NCBI GenBank assembly: GCA_016764455.1
Contig: JAESRU010000110.1
Span: 446-7,919, forward strand
Length of the DNA stretch: 7,474 bases
Source: Hyphomicrobiales bacterium
Lineage (GTDB): Bacteria; Pseudomonadota; Alphaproteobacteria; Rhizobiales; NORP267
Reading direction: 5' to 3'
Program-made: the position numbers and the translations under genes
Shown here: positions 1 through 5,995 of the stretch, piece by piece
Numbering within the stretch: position 1 is the stretch's first letter
Layout: every line of letters begins with the position of its first letter
The notes under the pieces: model-generated
What the model was told of the DNA's origin: nothing
Database searches by the model: none
What the model saw: the letters and a program-made list of their open reading frames with translations, nothing else

Positions 1-179
1 GGCCCCAGCTTGGGACGTCGCACAACTTGCTTGCGCCGGTAGCCTGGTGGAACAGAATGTAAAAGAGCCTTCGAAACCGTCCGCCGGTTAACTCCAAATC
101 GACGCGCCGCCTCACGCTGGCTCAACCCGTCATGATGACACACAAGTCGAATACGACGATATAAATCCACACCATACAT
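1..179 (-). CDS. istA: IstA transposase, N-terminal part (IS21 family), runs off left edge
   Basis: The first 59 codons of an IS21-family IstA transposase are present; the gene leaves the window at position 1. The protein begins MYGVDLYRRIRL and continues with a helix-turn-helix of the form GLSQREAARRFGVNRRTVSK (about residues 19-38), followed by VPPGYRR. This is the standard opening of IstA in proteobacterial IS21 elements. IstA is the DDE recombinase that works with the ATPase IstB; the catalytic core and istB are not in view. The ATG at 177-179 is chosen because it gives the canonical family N-terminus; a G-rich stretch lies about 8 bases upstream. No stop or frameshift is seen in this part, so the gene may be intact. 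Confidence 0.85.
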   Translation of the reverse strand, partial: MYGVDLYRRIRLVCHHDGLSQREAARRFGVNRRTVSKALLHSVPPGYRRKQVVRRPKLG

Positions 180-225
180 CCTCAAAGCCCCCGAACTGAT
201 AAAACAAGTTCAAAGACTTAAACCG

Positions 226-290
226 TGGTGCACTTTTGCACCGCCACAACACGACAACCGTGCCGTTTTAATGGTGTACTATTGCACCGG
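226..290. repeat. IS21 terminal-type direct repeats
   Basis: Two related 20-base units lie 46 bases apart, at 226-245 (TGGTGCACTTTTGCACCGCC) and 272-291 (TGGTGTACTATTGCACCGGC), matching at 17 of 20 positions. The first contains a perfect GGTGCA/TGCACC inverted pair. IS21-family ends are known to carry such repeated terminal motifs, thought to be transposase binding sites. Their place between the istA start and the inferred IS tip fits that role. Confidence 0.6.
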
Positions 291-702
291 CGTTCTCAGT
301 AACGAAGACATCTGGAATAAAGCCTTGTTTCTTCAGTAATTTACGCATCAGTTTCAGCGCTGCCTTCTTGTTTCTCCGGGATTGAACAAGGATATCAAGG
401 ACTTCTCCCTCACTATCCACCGCTCGCCAAAGATACATTCGTCTACCGTTAATGGACACGAAAACCTCATCAAGGTGCCAACGATTATCTGGACGAGGGC
501 GCGATCTCCTTAGTTTGCGGGCATAGGACTGCCCGAATTTCAAAGCCCAACGTCGAACCGTTTCATATGAAACATCAATGCTACGTTCAGCAAGCAGATC
601 TTCCACATCCCGATAGCTAAGCGGAAACCTGAAATACAGCCAAACGGCATATCGGATTACATCCGGTGGAAAACGATGACGAGCATAGGAGATTTTGTTC
701 AT
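268..702 (-). pseudogene. IS6-family transposase, truncated at the second catalytic Asp
   Basis: This is a DDE transposase of the IS6 (IS26-like) family, which normally makes about 230-240 residues. The N-terminal region (about residues 10-52, FPPDVIRYAVWLYFRFPLS to YETVRRWAL) matches the family's DNA-binding part. WHLDEVFVSI carries the first catalytic Asp (D78). The family frame ends at PDVFVTE, where the second catalytic Asp (VTD) should be. The last 8 or so residues (NAGAIVHH) are IS21 terminal sequence read through to a chance TAA at 268-270. The product therefore lacks the second and third catalytic residues and should be inactive. The ATG at 700-702 gives the canonical MNKISY start. 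A small AAGGC/GCCTT hairpin (708-721) lies just upstream of it. Confidence 0.85.
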
Positions 703-759
703 CTTCCAAGGCTAATGCCTTGCTGAAATAAACGCACTTAGTTTTAACGTGACATTGCC
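299..759 (-). mobile_element. IS6-family element copy 1, interrupted by IS21
   Basis: This is the 5' part of an IS6-family element: truncated transposase gene, 41-base leader and terminal repeat. The repeat is TTAACGTGACATTGCC at 744-759, outer edge at 759, and the same motif recurs at the other IS6 ends in this window. The remaining 3' part was separated by the IS21 insertion near 298 and lies outside the window. To the right the element abuts a fragment of another IS6 transposase, so it was inserted into, or recombined with, an older copy. Confidence 0.75.
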
Positions 760-761
760 GG

Positions 762-821
762 TCACAGGTATGACCGTTTTCCATTGATGGATACAAACAC
801 TTCATCAAGATGCCACTGAGC
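762..821 (-). pseudogene. IS6 transposase internal fragment around the first catalytic Asp
   Basis: Read on the minus strand, this stretch encodes AQWHLDEVFVSINGKRSYL and then TGA. It corresponds to residues around the first catalytic Asp of IS6 transposases (compare WHLDEVFVSINGRRMYLW in copy 1). The stop falls where Trp (TGG) is expected, next to the terminal repeat of copy 1 at 744-759. No upstream N-terminal part exists: to the right the sequence turns into a plus-strand C-terminal fragment. Non-functional. Confidence 0.7.
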
Positions 822-991
822 GGCACATGCAACGGTTCAAATCCCCCGGCTCTGCCCAGCGGTTTCTCTCAGTTCATGCTTCTATTTACAACACTTTCTA
901 CGTCCAACGCCATTTGATATCTCGAAAAACATTACGCAAGTATCGGAGTGAAGCAATGAACCTGTGGGAGACCGCGACCGCTGCAGCTTGA
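812..991 (+). pseudogene. IS6-family transposase, C-terminal fragment
   Basis: The plus strand reads about 59 codons ending in TGA at 989-991. They include MQRFKSPGSAQRFLSVHASI followed by YNTFYVQRHLISRKTLRKYR and a Trp- and Ala-containing tail. This is the C-terminal portion of IS6 transposases, including the basic and aromatic QRFLS...YNTF...RHL signature. The N-terminal three-quarters is missing; left of about 812 the sequence is an inverted fragment of another copy. The frame is open throughout, so the piece may be fairly recent debris. Confidence 0.75.
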
Positions 992-1044
992 TCCAGGCTT
1001 CAATTCAAATTCGCTCGACTGCGGTTGCATAACGTGACAATGCC

Positions 1045-1111
1045 ATATTTTTCATCCTCCCAGACTAACGCCATAGGTAAATCCAATCTAGCGACTTAAC
1101 TTGTCAATGCC
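1045..1111 (-). mobile_element. IS6-family remnant: leader, start codon and terminal repeat only
   Basis: Read on the minus strand, this is an IS6 5' end: terminal repeat at 1096-1111 (plus strand TTAACTTGTCAATGCC, outer edge 1111), a leader, and an ATG at 1053-1055 followed by AAA AAT AT. The 59 bases from start codon to tip align end to end with the 60-base equivalent of copy 1 (700-759), for example CATCCTCC against CATCTTCC. The coding sequence is cut after roughly three codons (M-K-N) by the terminal repeat of the chimeric remnant at 1044. This indicates insertion of one IS6 into the first codons of another. Confidence 0.7.
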
Positions 1112-1157
1112 CACTCAGCGGTTTCGTGCGTCTTTGATTTTTTAATGTGACAATCCC
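1112..1157. mobile_element. Possible IS6-family terminal remnant
   Basis: The end at 1142-1157 (TTAATGTGACAATCCC) matches the IS6 terminal repeat of the chimeric remnant at 14 of 16 bases and has the same orientation as its left neighbours. The remaining 30 bases (1112-1141) show no clear similarity to a leader or coding region. This could be the outermost layer of the IS6 pile, or a target site resembling an IS end. Confidence 0.45.
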
Positions 1158-1182
1158 GCCGCATCAGTTGCCCCTATGCGAA

Positions 1183-1205
1183 GCGGTGGTTTTCTCAAAC
1201 CACGC
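1183..1205 (-). terminator. Hairpin downstream of the operon, possible terminator
   Basis: GTGGTTT (1186-1192) and AAACCAC (1197-1203) form a perfect 7-bp stem with a TCTC loop, extendable by GC/GC across a one-base bulge. It lies about 45 bases beyond the stop of the last operon gene. Neither strand has a U-tract after the stem, so it is not a typical intrinsic terminator. The rest of 1158-1249 holds nothing recognised. Confidence 0.35.
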
Positions 1206-1249
1206 ATGGATGTAAAACCGGCTTAATAGCTGAAGCTTCTCCGATTTTC

Positions 1250-2446
1250 CTAGATCGCTTTAGCGTTGCGCAGCTGCTGGAGTTTTTCTTCTGTATAACC
1301 GATACCCACGAGAATTTCGTCGGTATTTTGGCCCAGTTTTGGCGCCGGTTTGGCAGGCTGTTCGGAGCCGGCTGAAAGTATTGGCGTGGCTAGCATTTTA
1401 TAATTCCCATAGCCGGGAAGATTGATCGTTTGAATGCCCTGCCTTTCGGCGACAAAGGGATTTTCCAGTGCCTGTCCGAGATCGTTGATGGCAGATGCGG
1501 GTACCTTGCCATCAAAATGAGTCAGCCATTCTGCTGTGGTTTTCGTGCTCAGAATTTCATCAAGCATATCCTGAATAACAGCACGGTTTTCCAGGCGGTC
1601 TTTAAATTTCACAAATCGCGTATCCGTTGCCCATTCCGGCTTGCCAAGAGAATGGCATAGGGTTGGCCAGAATTTCTCTTTGTTGCACATGATGTAAATC
1701 CAGCCATCTTTACTGGTATAAAGCTGGCATGGTGTCAGGGAAGGGTGGGCCGATCGTGGTAAACGTTCCTGGCGGTGCCCCTCATTTAGATACCATATAG
1801 AGGGATACGCCGTATTGCTCATGGCGATGTCGAACAGGGATACATCCATGTCCCGACCTATGCCGGTCGCCCGCGCACCGGTCAATCCGGCCAGCAATGC
1901 ATAAGCCAGCGCCAGTCCTGTCATTTGATCGACAACAGACAGGCCAAAGCGTGTTGGTGGTGTGTTTGGCTCCCCGGTCAGGGAAAAGTAACCCGCTTCA
2001 GCTTGCATCAGATAATCAAAACCGGGCCAGTCCGCGCGTGAGCCTTCCCTGCCATAAGCGGAAAGGTGCGCGCAGATGATTTTGGGGTTGGTTTCTTTCA
2101 ATGCATCATAGGTGAACCCCAGTTTTTCGGGCACATCGCCGCGCAGGTTGGAGGCCACGGCATCAGCATCTTTTACCAAATCATGAAATACAGCTTTGCC
2201 CTCAGGCTTGGAGAGATCAAGGCTGAGGCTTTTCTTGTTACGATTGTAAGCGTGGAAGAATTCTGAATCATCAGGTGTGAAAAAATATGGCCCGACTTCG
2301 CGGGCAAAATCTCCACCTGTATTTGGGTTTTCAATCTTGATGACTTCGGCACCCTGATCCGCCAGAAACATTGTGCCGAACGGTCCGGCACCATACTGTT
2401 CCACGGCTAATATCCGAACACCATCTAGGGGAAGGGGCGTGCTCAT
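1250..2446 (-). CDS. CaiB/BaiF family (class III) CoA-transferase
   Basis: The 398-residue length is normal for class III CoA-transferases, which move CoA between carboxylic acids through an enzyme-bound aspartyl intermediate in the cytoplasm. Family marks are the N-terminal LDGVRILAVEQYGAGPFGTM, the AEVIKIENPNTGGDFAR segment (about 33-49), NRNKKSLSLDL (68-78), the AYGREGSRADWPGFDYLMQA block, and the catalytic Asp in SVVDQMTG (D173). It is last in a four-gene operon; only 2 bases separate it from the acyl-CoA dehydrogenase stop. There is no convincing ribosome binding site before the ATG, so translational coupling is likely. Class III enzymes include formyl-CoA, carnitine, succinyl-CoA:dicarboxylate and mesaconyl-CoA (C1-C4) transferases. 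Similarity visible by eye does not choose between them; the dehydrogenase and hydratase neighbours favour a catabolic acid-activating or CoA-exchange role. Confidence 0.93.
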   Translation of the reverse strand: MSTPLPLDGVRILAVEQYGAGPFGTMFLADQGAEVIKIENPNTGGDFAREVGPYFFTPDDSEFFHAYNRNKKSLSLDLSKPEGKAVFHDLVKDADAVASNLRGDVPEKLGFTYDALKETNPKIICAHLSAYGREGSRADWPGFDYLMQAEAGYFSLTGEPNTPPTRFGLSVVDQMTGLALAYALLAGLTGARATGIGRDMDVSLFDIAMSNTAYPSIWYLNEGHRQERLPRSAHPSLTPCQLYTSKDGWIYIMCNKEKFWPTLCHSLGKPEWATDTRFVKFKDRLENRAVIQDMLDEILSTKTTAEWLTHFDGKVPASAINDLGQALENPFVAERQGIQTINLPGYGNYKMLATPILSAGSEQPAKPAPKLGQNTDEILVGIGYTEEKLQQLRNAKAI

Positions 2447-2448
2447 GT

Positions 2449-3600
2449 TTAAACCGGGTACTTTTCTACTAGTTGTTTGGCGATAATAATGCGCTGCAGC
2501 TCGTTGGTGCCTTCGCCTATTGCCAGTAAAGGTGCGTCACGATAGTAACGCTCGATATTATATTCCTTGGAATATCCATAAGCACCATGAATGCGCATCG
2601 CTTCCATGGAGTTTTCAACCGCTGCTTCAGTTGCAAATAATTTGGCCATCCCTGCCTCAAGGTCGCACCGCCGACCGTCATCAATGGCTTGGGCAGCTTG
2701 CTCATTCAACAGCCGTGAGGCTTCAACGCGAGTTGCCATGTCGGCCAACTTGATTTGAATAGCCTGATGTTCACAAATAGGTTTGCCAAAGGTTTTGCGT
2801 GTCTGGGCATAGGCAAGGGATTCCTCAAGACAGGCCCGCGCAATACCGGTTCCCCGGGCTGCAACATTGATGCGGCCAAGCTCCAGTCCGCTCAAAGTCT
2901 GTTGCAATCCCCGACCTTCGTCGCCACCAATCAGGTTTTCGACCGGTACCCGTACATCACAAAATTCAATGCCGCAGGTGTCAATTCCGCGATAGCCAAG
3001 TTTGTCCAGCTTTGAAGGTACGTATCCTGCTTCGCGGGGAACCAGCAACAGGCTCATACCTTTATGGGCAGGTTGCACTTTGGGGTCGGTCTTCACCAGC
3101 ACCGCCAGGATATTTCCCTTCAATGAATTGGTGATCCACATTTTTGTGCCGTTGATGACATACTCATCGCCATCGCGTTCAGCCCGCATCCTCATGCCTT
3201 GCAGATCTGTGCCGACGTCCGGTTCCGTGAGTGCTATGCCGCCGCGCAATTCTCCTGAGGCGAATTTAGCGAGGTATTTCGACTTCATTTCGTCTGAACC
3301 AAAGCGTTCGACAAATCTGGCCATCATCAGGTGAGAGCCAATGATACCGCCCACCGACATCCAAACAGTGGCGATTTCTTCCATGATTTTGGCAAATGTC
3401 GATGCAGAAACACCCAGTCCGCCATATTTCTGCGAGATCGTGATTCCGAACAACCCGAGCTCAGCCATCTTATCGGAAATCTCTTGCGGGTATTCATCCT
3501 TAGCCTCAAGCGCATGGGCATAAGGGGCCACATCGCGTTTAAGGAATTCCCGGACACTGTTGAGTATCAGGATTTCCTCTTCGCTGGATTTCATATTCAT
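2449..3600 (-). CDS. Acyl-CoA dehydrogenase
   Basis: This 383-residue FAD flavoprotein should introduce a 2,3 double bond into an acyl-CoA, passing electrons to electron-transfer flavoprotein. The three-domain family layout is visible: helical N-terminus (about 1-118); beta domain with the flavin/substrate signature ALTEPDVGTD (123-132) and MWITN (154-158); and C-terminal helical domain with ARGTGIARACLEESLAYAQT, RKTFGKPICEHQAIQ, RIHGAYGY and RYYRDAPLLAIGEGTNELQR. The catalytic base is most likely Glu363 of GEGTNE. Gly, not Tyr, precedes this Glu, unlike the YEGT form of glutaryl-CoA dehydrogenase, so a decarboxylating role is not favoured. The length also excludes the longer methylsuccinyl-CoA dehydrogenases. 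The gene begins 15 bases after the MaoC stop, with AGGGA about 8 bases before the ATG. Substrate unknown. Confidence 0.95.
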   Translation of the reverse strand: MNMKSSEEEILILNSVREFLKRDVAPYAHALEAKDEYPQEISDKMAELGLFGITISQKYGGLGVSASTFAKIMEEIATVWMSVGGIIGSHLMMARFVERFGSDEMKSKYLAKFASGELRGGIALTEPDVGTDLQGMRMRAERDGDEYVINGTKMWITNSLKGNILAVLVKTDPKVQPAHKGMSLLLVPREAGYVPSKLDKLGYRGIDTCGIEFCDVRVPVENLIGGDEGRGLQQTLSGLELGRINVAARGTGIARACLEESLAYAQTRKTFGKPICEHQAIQIKLADMATRVEASRLLNEQAAQAIDDGRRCDLEAGMAKLFATEAAVENSMEAMRIHGAYGYSKEYNIERYYRDAPLLAIGEGTNELQRIIIAKQLVEKYPV

Positions 3601-3615
3601 TTTTCTATCCCTGGA

Positions 3616-4134
3616 TTAATAATTCGCCTTGTCATCGACAGCATGACCGCGCTTGGGTATCAGCATCGTGCGTTCGTACGAAATGAATTGCGTGCCGTCT
3701 GCTTTCTTGCCAATGGTTCTTATGCTGACAATACCTTGCGTGGGCCGTGAGTTTGATTCACGCTTTTCCAGCACTTCGGATTCTGCATAAAGAGTATCGC
3801 CAACAAAAATAGGTGAGGTCAGTTTTATTTTATCCCAGCCGAGATTGGCAATGGTCTTCTGGCTGACATCAGACACGCTCATACCCGCCACGATAGATAG
3901 CGTCAGACACGAGTTGACCACAGGCCTGCCAAACTCGCTTTTGGCGGCATATTCAGCATCAAAGTGCAACGGGTGTTGATTCATGGTGAGCAAGGTAAAC
4001 CAGGTGTTGTCTGACTCTGATATGGTGCGGCCCGGCCTGTGCTCGTAAACATCACCTACTTTAAAATCCTCAAAATAACGGCCATATGATTCTCTGTAAC
4101 GGCCTTTTGAGATTTCTTTAGCTTCAGCTACCAT
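3616..4134 (-). CDS. MaoC-like hydratase (single hot-dog domain)
   Basis: This 172-residue protein with one hot-dog fold is expected to hydrate an enoyl-CoA or dehydrate a 3-hydroxyacyl-CoA. Visible marks are RYFEDFKVGDVYEHRPGRTI (about 19-38), SDNTWFTLLTMNQHPLHFDA (41-60), the SEFGRPVVNSCLTLSIVAGM core and SPIFVGDTLYAESEVLEKRE. In the usual (R)-hydratase motif (GD-x-NP-L-H) the catalytic Asp aligns with Asn52 here, while His57 of PLHFD is kept; Asp42 or Asp59 could substitute. The DNTWF...HPLHFD form is typical of a MaoC subfamily that includes mesaconyl-CoA hydratase-like proteins. The ATG overlaps the end of the MmgE/PrpD gene by 11 bases, with GGAA about 9 bases upstream, so the two are co-translated. 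Substrate is inferred only from context. Confidence 0.9.
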   Translation of the reverse strand: MVAEAKEISKGRYRESYGRYFEDFKVGDVYEHRPGRTISESDNTWFTLLTMNQHPLHFDAEYAAKSEFGRPVVNSCLTLSIVAGMSVSDVSQKTIANLGWDKIKLTSPIFVGDTLYAESEVLEKRESNSRPTQGIVSIRTIGKKADGTQFISYERTMLIPKRGHAVDDKANY

Positions 4135-5497
4135 GACTTAGTTCCATTATCGAGTTTACGTTATTTGCCTGTTCAAGCGCCAATATCTGCTCCGCCAGGC
4201 GCTGGGCCTGATCTTCGCCGATATAGGGGCTGCACAAGCCATCAAATTTGTCGCGAAATTCTGCGTCACTCAGGAAATTGTCGGGCTCGCCTTTGGGAGT
4301 GACTACGAAGGTTTCATATTCACCATCTGCTGTTTTGATACGCACGGTTCCGCTCATGTTGGCGGGAAACTCAGCCTGGGCGCGGTCATCGATCACCGTT
4401 TTTATCTTGCGGGTGAGGCTGCGGGTTGTCGCGTCATTCAAATGCTCCTGATAGTGATCCCAATCCAAACCGCCTTCACGCAGGGCGACAGCGGCACAGA
4501 ACGGCATTGAAAACTGACCGTCGACCACACTTTGCGGATTGGTCTTGTCGCCAGGCCCGCCAATAATCTTCCAACCCGTCTCAGGCAAGCCGATTACAAC
4601 TTCTTCCACATCATTGGCATTGAGATTATGTGTTTTCATAAGATCGGCGATACCATCGATTGCGGCATGGCTGTAGCGGCAGGAAGGGTAGGGCTTGACC
4701 CCAATTTTCATGGTTTCCCATACCTCGCCCAACCCGGCCACAACAGTTTGCAATTCAGAATTTTTTGAATAAGCGTGCAGGAAGCCATATCGGCCTTCGA
4801 AGGCTTGTGCAGGACCAATGAAACCTTCTGCTGCCATTACCGCACAGATAAGCCCGTTTTGCGCAGCCTGACCAACATGCGATCGTTTGGTCCAGGCGCC
4901 ATCAACAAGAAATTCCATCGAGCCTGCGGCCTGACTGAGGGCGATACCAAAGGCACTTTGAATTCCCTTGGCGTCGAGGCCGAGCAGTTTACCCGCCGCG
5001 GCAGCCGCACCAAACACACCACAGGTAGCGGTTGGATGGAAACCCTGATCGTAATGAGTTGACGGATTAAGAGCGAGCGACAGTCTGATCTGAACTTCAT
5101 AGCCAACGATCACTGCTGCAATGAGTTCCTTACCCGAAGAATCACTCATCTGTGCGGCTGCAAGCGCTGCGGCTACAATAGGCGCGGAAGAATGGATGGA
5201 TCCGGCTGCATGAGTGTCGTCGAAGTCAAGAGAATGGGCTAGTGTACCATTGATCAATGCTGCGGCAGAAGGCGCATATGAGCGTTGATCACCCATCACA
5301 GAGCAGATGCCTTCTGTAAGACCCAACCTCTCGACTGCTGAAATCAGGCTGGGGGTTGATTCAGTATCATGACGCGCGCGAATGATGATGCCTGTGATAT
5401 CCAGAATAAGCCGTTTAGTGCGTTCGCTGACCTCGGCTGGCAAATCCTTGTAGCGCAAGTTGGCGACAAATGATGCCAAGATTTTTGTTGCTTCCAC
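4124..5497 (-). CDS. MmgE/PrpD family protein (2-methylcitrate dehydratase / cis-aconitate decarboxylase fold)
   Basis: This 457-residue protein has the usual family length. The family includes 2-methylcitrate dehydratase (PrpD) and cis-aconitate decarboxylase (IRG1/ACOD1), cofactor-free enzymes acting on free tri- and dicarboxylates. Active-site segments are recognisable: HSLDFDDTHAAGSIHSSAP (about 88-106, with Asp93, Thr95 and His102), TKRSHVGQAAQNG (Lys204, His207) and KPYPSCRYSHAAIDG (His277). They correspond to the conserved Asp, Lys and His positions of PrpD/IRG1. The start is GTG at 5495-5497: an in-frame TAA lies a few codons upstream and AGGAA stands 4 bases before it. It is first in the operon and overlaps the MaoC start by 11 bases. 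Many members of this family have unknown substrates; neighbours suggest an acid that is later handled as a CoA ester. Confidence 0.92.
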   Translation of the reverse strand: MEATKILASFVANLRYKDLPAEVSERTKRLILDITGIIIRARHDTESTPSLISAVERLGLTEGICSVMGDQRSYAPSAAALINGTLAHSLDFDDTHAAGSIHSSAPIVAAALAAAQMSDSSGKELIAAVIVGYEVQIRLSLALNPSTHYDQGFHPTATCGVFGAAAAAGKLLGLDAKGIQSAFGIALSQAAGSMEFLVDGAWTKRSHVGQAAQNGLICAVMAAEGFIGPAQAFEGRYGFLHAYSKNSELQTVVAGLGEVWETMKIGVKPYPSCRYSHAAIDGIADLMKTHNLNANDVEEVVIGLPETGWKIIGGPGDKTNPQSVVDGQFSMPFCAAVALREGGLDWDHYQEHLNDATTRSLTRKIKTVIDDRAQAEFPANMSGTVRIKTADGEYETFVVTPKGEPDNFLSDAEFRDKFDGLCSPYIGEDQAQRLAEQILALEQANNVNSIMELSHGS

Positions 5498-5501
5498 TGA
5501 G

Positions 5502-5506
5502 TTCCT
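5502..5506 (-). promoter_or_regulatory. Ribosome binding site of the first operon gene
   Basis: On the minus strand AGGAA stands 4 bases before the GTG start at 5495-5497, with a second purine-rich AAGG a few bases further upstream. Together with the in-frame TAA upstream this fixes the GTG as the likely start. Only 33 bases (5498-5530) separate the operon from the IS6 remnant, and no promoter is evident in them. Confidence 0.55.
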
Positions 5507-5530
5507 ACCTTACCTGTTGGGTTCACACCC

Positions 5531-5845
5531 TAGAATTTCCAGAACTTTGCCTTCGTCATCTGCAGCATGCCACAAATACTTGCGCTTGCCGTTGATTGAC
5601 ACGAAAACCTCATCAAGATGCCACCGATCATTCGGTCGAGGTCGCGTCTTTCTTAATTTTTGAGCATAAGCCTGACCAAGATTCAAAGCCTAACACCGAT
5701 CCGTTTCGTATGAAACGTCGATACCACGTTCAGCCACCAAATCTTCAACATTCCGATGGCTGAGTGGAAAACGAAAGTATAGCCAAACTGCATTTTGGAT
5801 AATCATGGGAGGGGACCGATGGCGTTTGTATGAAATTTCACTCAT
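5531..5845 (-). pseudogene. IS6-family transposase, truncated and carrying a stop codon
   Basis: It starts at ATG 5843-5845 with MSEISYKRHRSPP and continues through WLYFRFPLSHRNVEDLVAER and VSYETDRC to an in-frame TAG at 5690-5692 (codon 52). The intact family has Trp there (YETVRRWAL). After the stop the frame goes on with ALNLGQAYAQKLRKTRPRP, then RWHLDEVFVSINGKRKYLWH (first catalytic Asp, codon 78) and KVLEIL, and similarity ends at about 5531. The DDE core beyond the first Asp is absent. Both the stop and the truncation make it inactive. Confidence 0.85.
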
Positions 5846-5893
5846 TTTTCAAACGTAAAACATATTGATAAATCTGGCCAGCAAGTTAACCTG
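5841..5893. repeat. Left arm of a 53-bp inverted repeat flanking the dioxygenase
   Basis: Positions 5841-5893 are the reverse complement of 6882-6934 with a single mismatch (52 of 53). Each arm is the leader plus the first two codons of an IS6 copy, pointing away from the dioxygenase gene. Confidence 0.85.
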
Positions 5894-5947
5894 AAAAAAC
5901 CTTTTCAATGTCTGGAAGTGTTCAGGTTTCTCGGACACCGCTGTCAT

Positions 5948-5986
5948 GGCATATGATAGCTGAAAAGCCTCAACTACTTATATGCC
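5948..5986. other. Hairpin downstream of the dioxygenase gene
   Basis: GGCATAT (5948-5954) pairs with ATATGCC (5980-5986); an inner TAG/CTA pair (5957-5959 with 5972-5974) may extend it. It begins 9 bases beyond the dioxygenase stop and could slow or end transcription from the right. It lacks a U-tract, so an intrinsic terminator is not established. Nothing else is recognised in 5902-5995. Confidence 0.3.
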
Positions 5987-5995
5987 TTTGGAAAT

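Larger units (their letters stand above)
1..298 (-). mobile_element. IS21-family element, istA-side end (partial)
   Basis: This is the terminal part of an IS21-family insertion sequence that continues beyond the left edge. It holds the start of istA (read leftwards) and a leader with two terminal-type repeats. The outer boundary is placed near 298, because on the minus strand a TG dinucleotide (typical of IS21 tips) lies exactly where the neighbouring IS6 transposase frame stops matching its family. The boundary is uncertain by a few bases. The second end, istB and any target duplication lie outside the window. Confidence 0.75.
760..1044. mobile_element. Chimeric IS6-family remnant with inverted internal junction
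   Basis: This fragment joins an internal transposase piece on the minus strand (about 762-821) to the C-terminal end of a transposase on the plus strand (812-991). It then carries a 3' non-coding tail and a terminal repeat at 1029-1044 (ATAACGTGACAATGCC, outer edge 1044). No single intact IS6 has this arrangement, so two copies in opposite orientation were joined, probably by an adjacent deletion or inversion. It lies between copy 1 on the left and the start of another copy on the right. Confidence 0.65.
744..1157. repeat. Four IS6 terminal repeats in the same orientation
   Basis: Related 16-base termini occur at 744-759 (TTAACGTGACATTGCC), 1029-1044 (ATAACGTGACAATGCC), 1096-1111 (TTAACTTGTCAATGCC) and 1142-1157 (TTAATGTGACAATCCC). 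All have their outer GCC/CCC end to the right. Two more copies of the motif flank the dioxygenase gene (5886-5901, and 6874-6889 on the minus strand). They are read as the right-hand tips of successive nested or recombined IS6 copies. Confidence 0.65.
5531..5901 (-). mobile_element. IS6-family element copy, 5' half, upstream of the operon
   Basis: This is an IS6 5' end on the minus strand: terminal repeat at 5886-5901 (TTAACCTGAAAAAACC, outer edge 5901), leader, and the first 105 codons of a broken transposase. The 3' half is missing; recognisable transposase ends at about 5531, 33 bases from the operon start. The leader is an almost exact inverted copy of that at 6882-6934. The three-base deviation inside the terminal repeat (AAAAA where ACATT is expected) suggests tip decay. 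Confidence 0.75.

Noticed and set aside
617..832. 71-codon open frame on the minus strand
   Set aside because: It crosses the copy 1 terminal repeat and is out of frame with both IS6 fragments it overlaps; no family resemblance.
834..862. Sequence resembling the 3' half of a tRNA (GGTTCAAATCC followed by CCA)
   Set aside because: The T-stem does not pair well, there is no 5' half, and the bases encode QRFKSPGSAQRF of an IS6 transposase C-terminus on the plus strand.
3331..3750. 139-codon plus-strand open frame
   Set aside because: Antisense to the acyl-CoA dehydrogenase N-terminus and the MaoC C-terminus, both strongly supported; no family resemblance or ribosome binding site.
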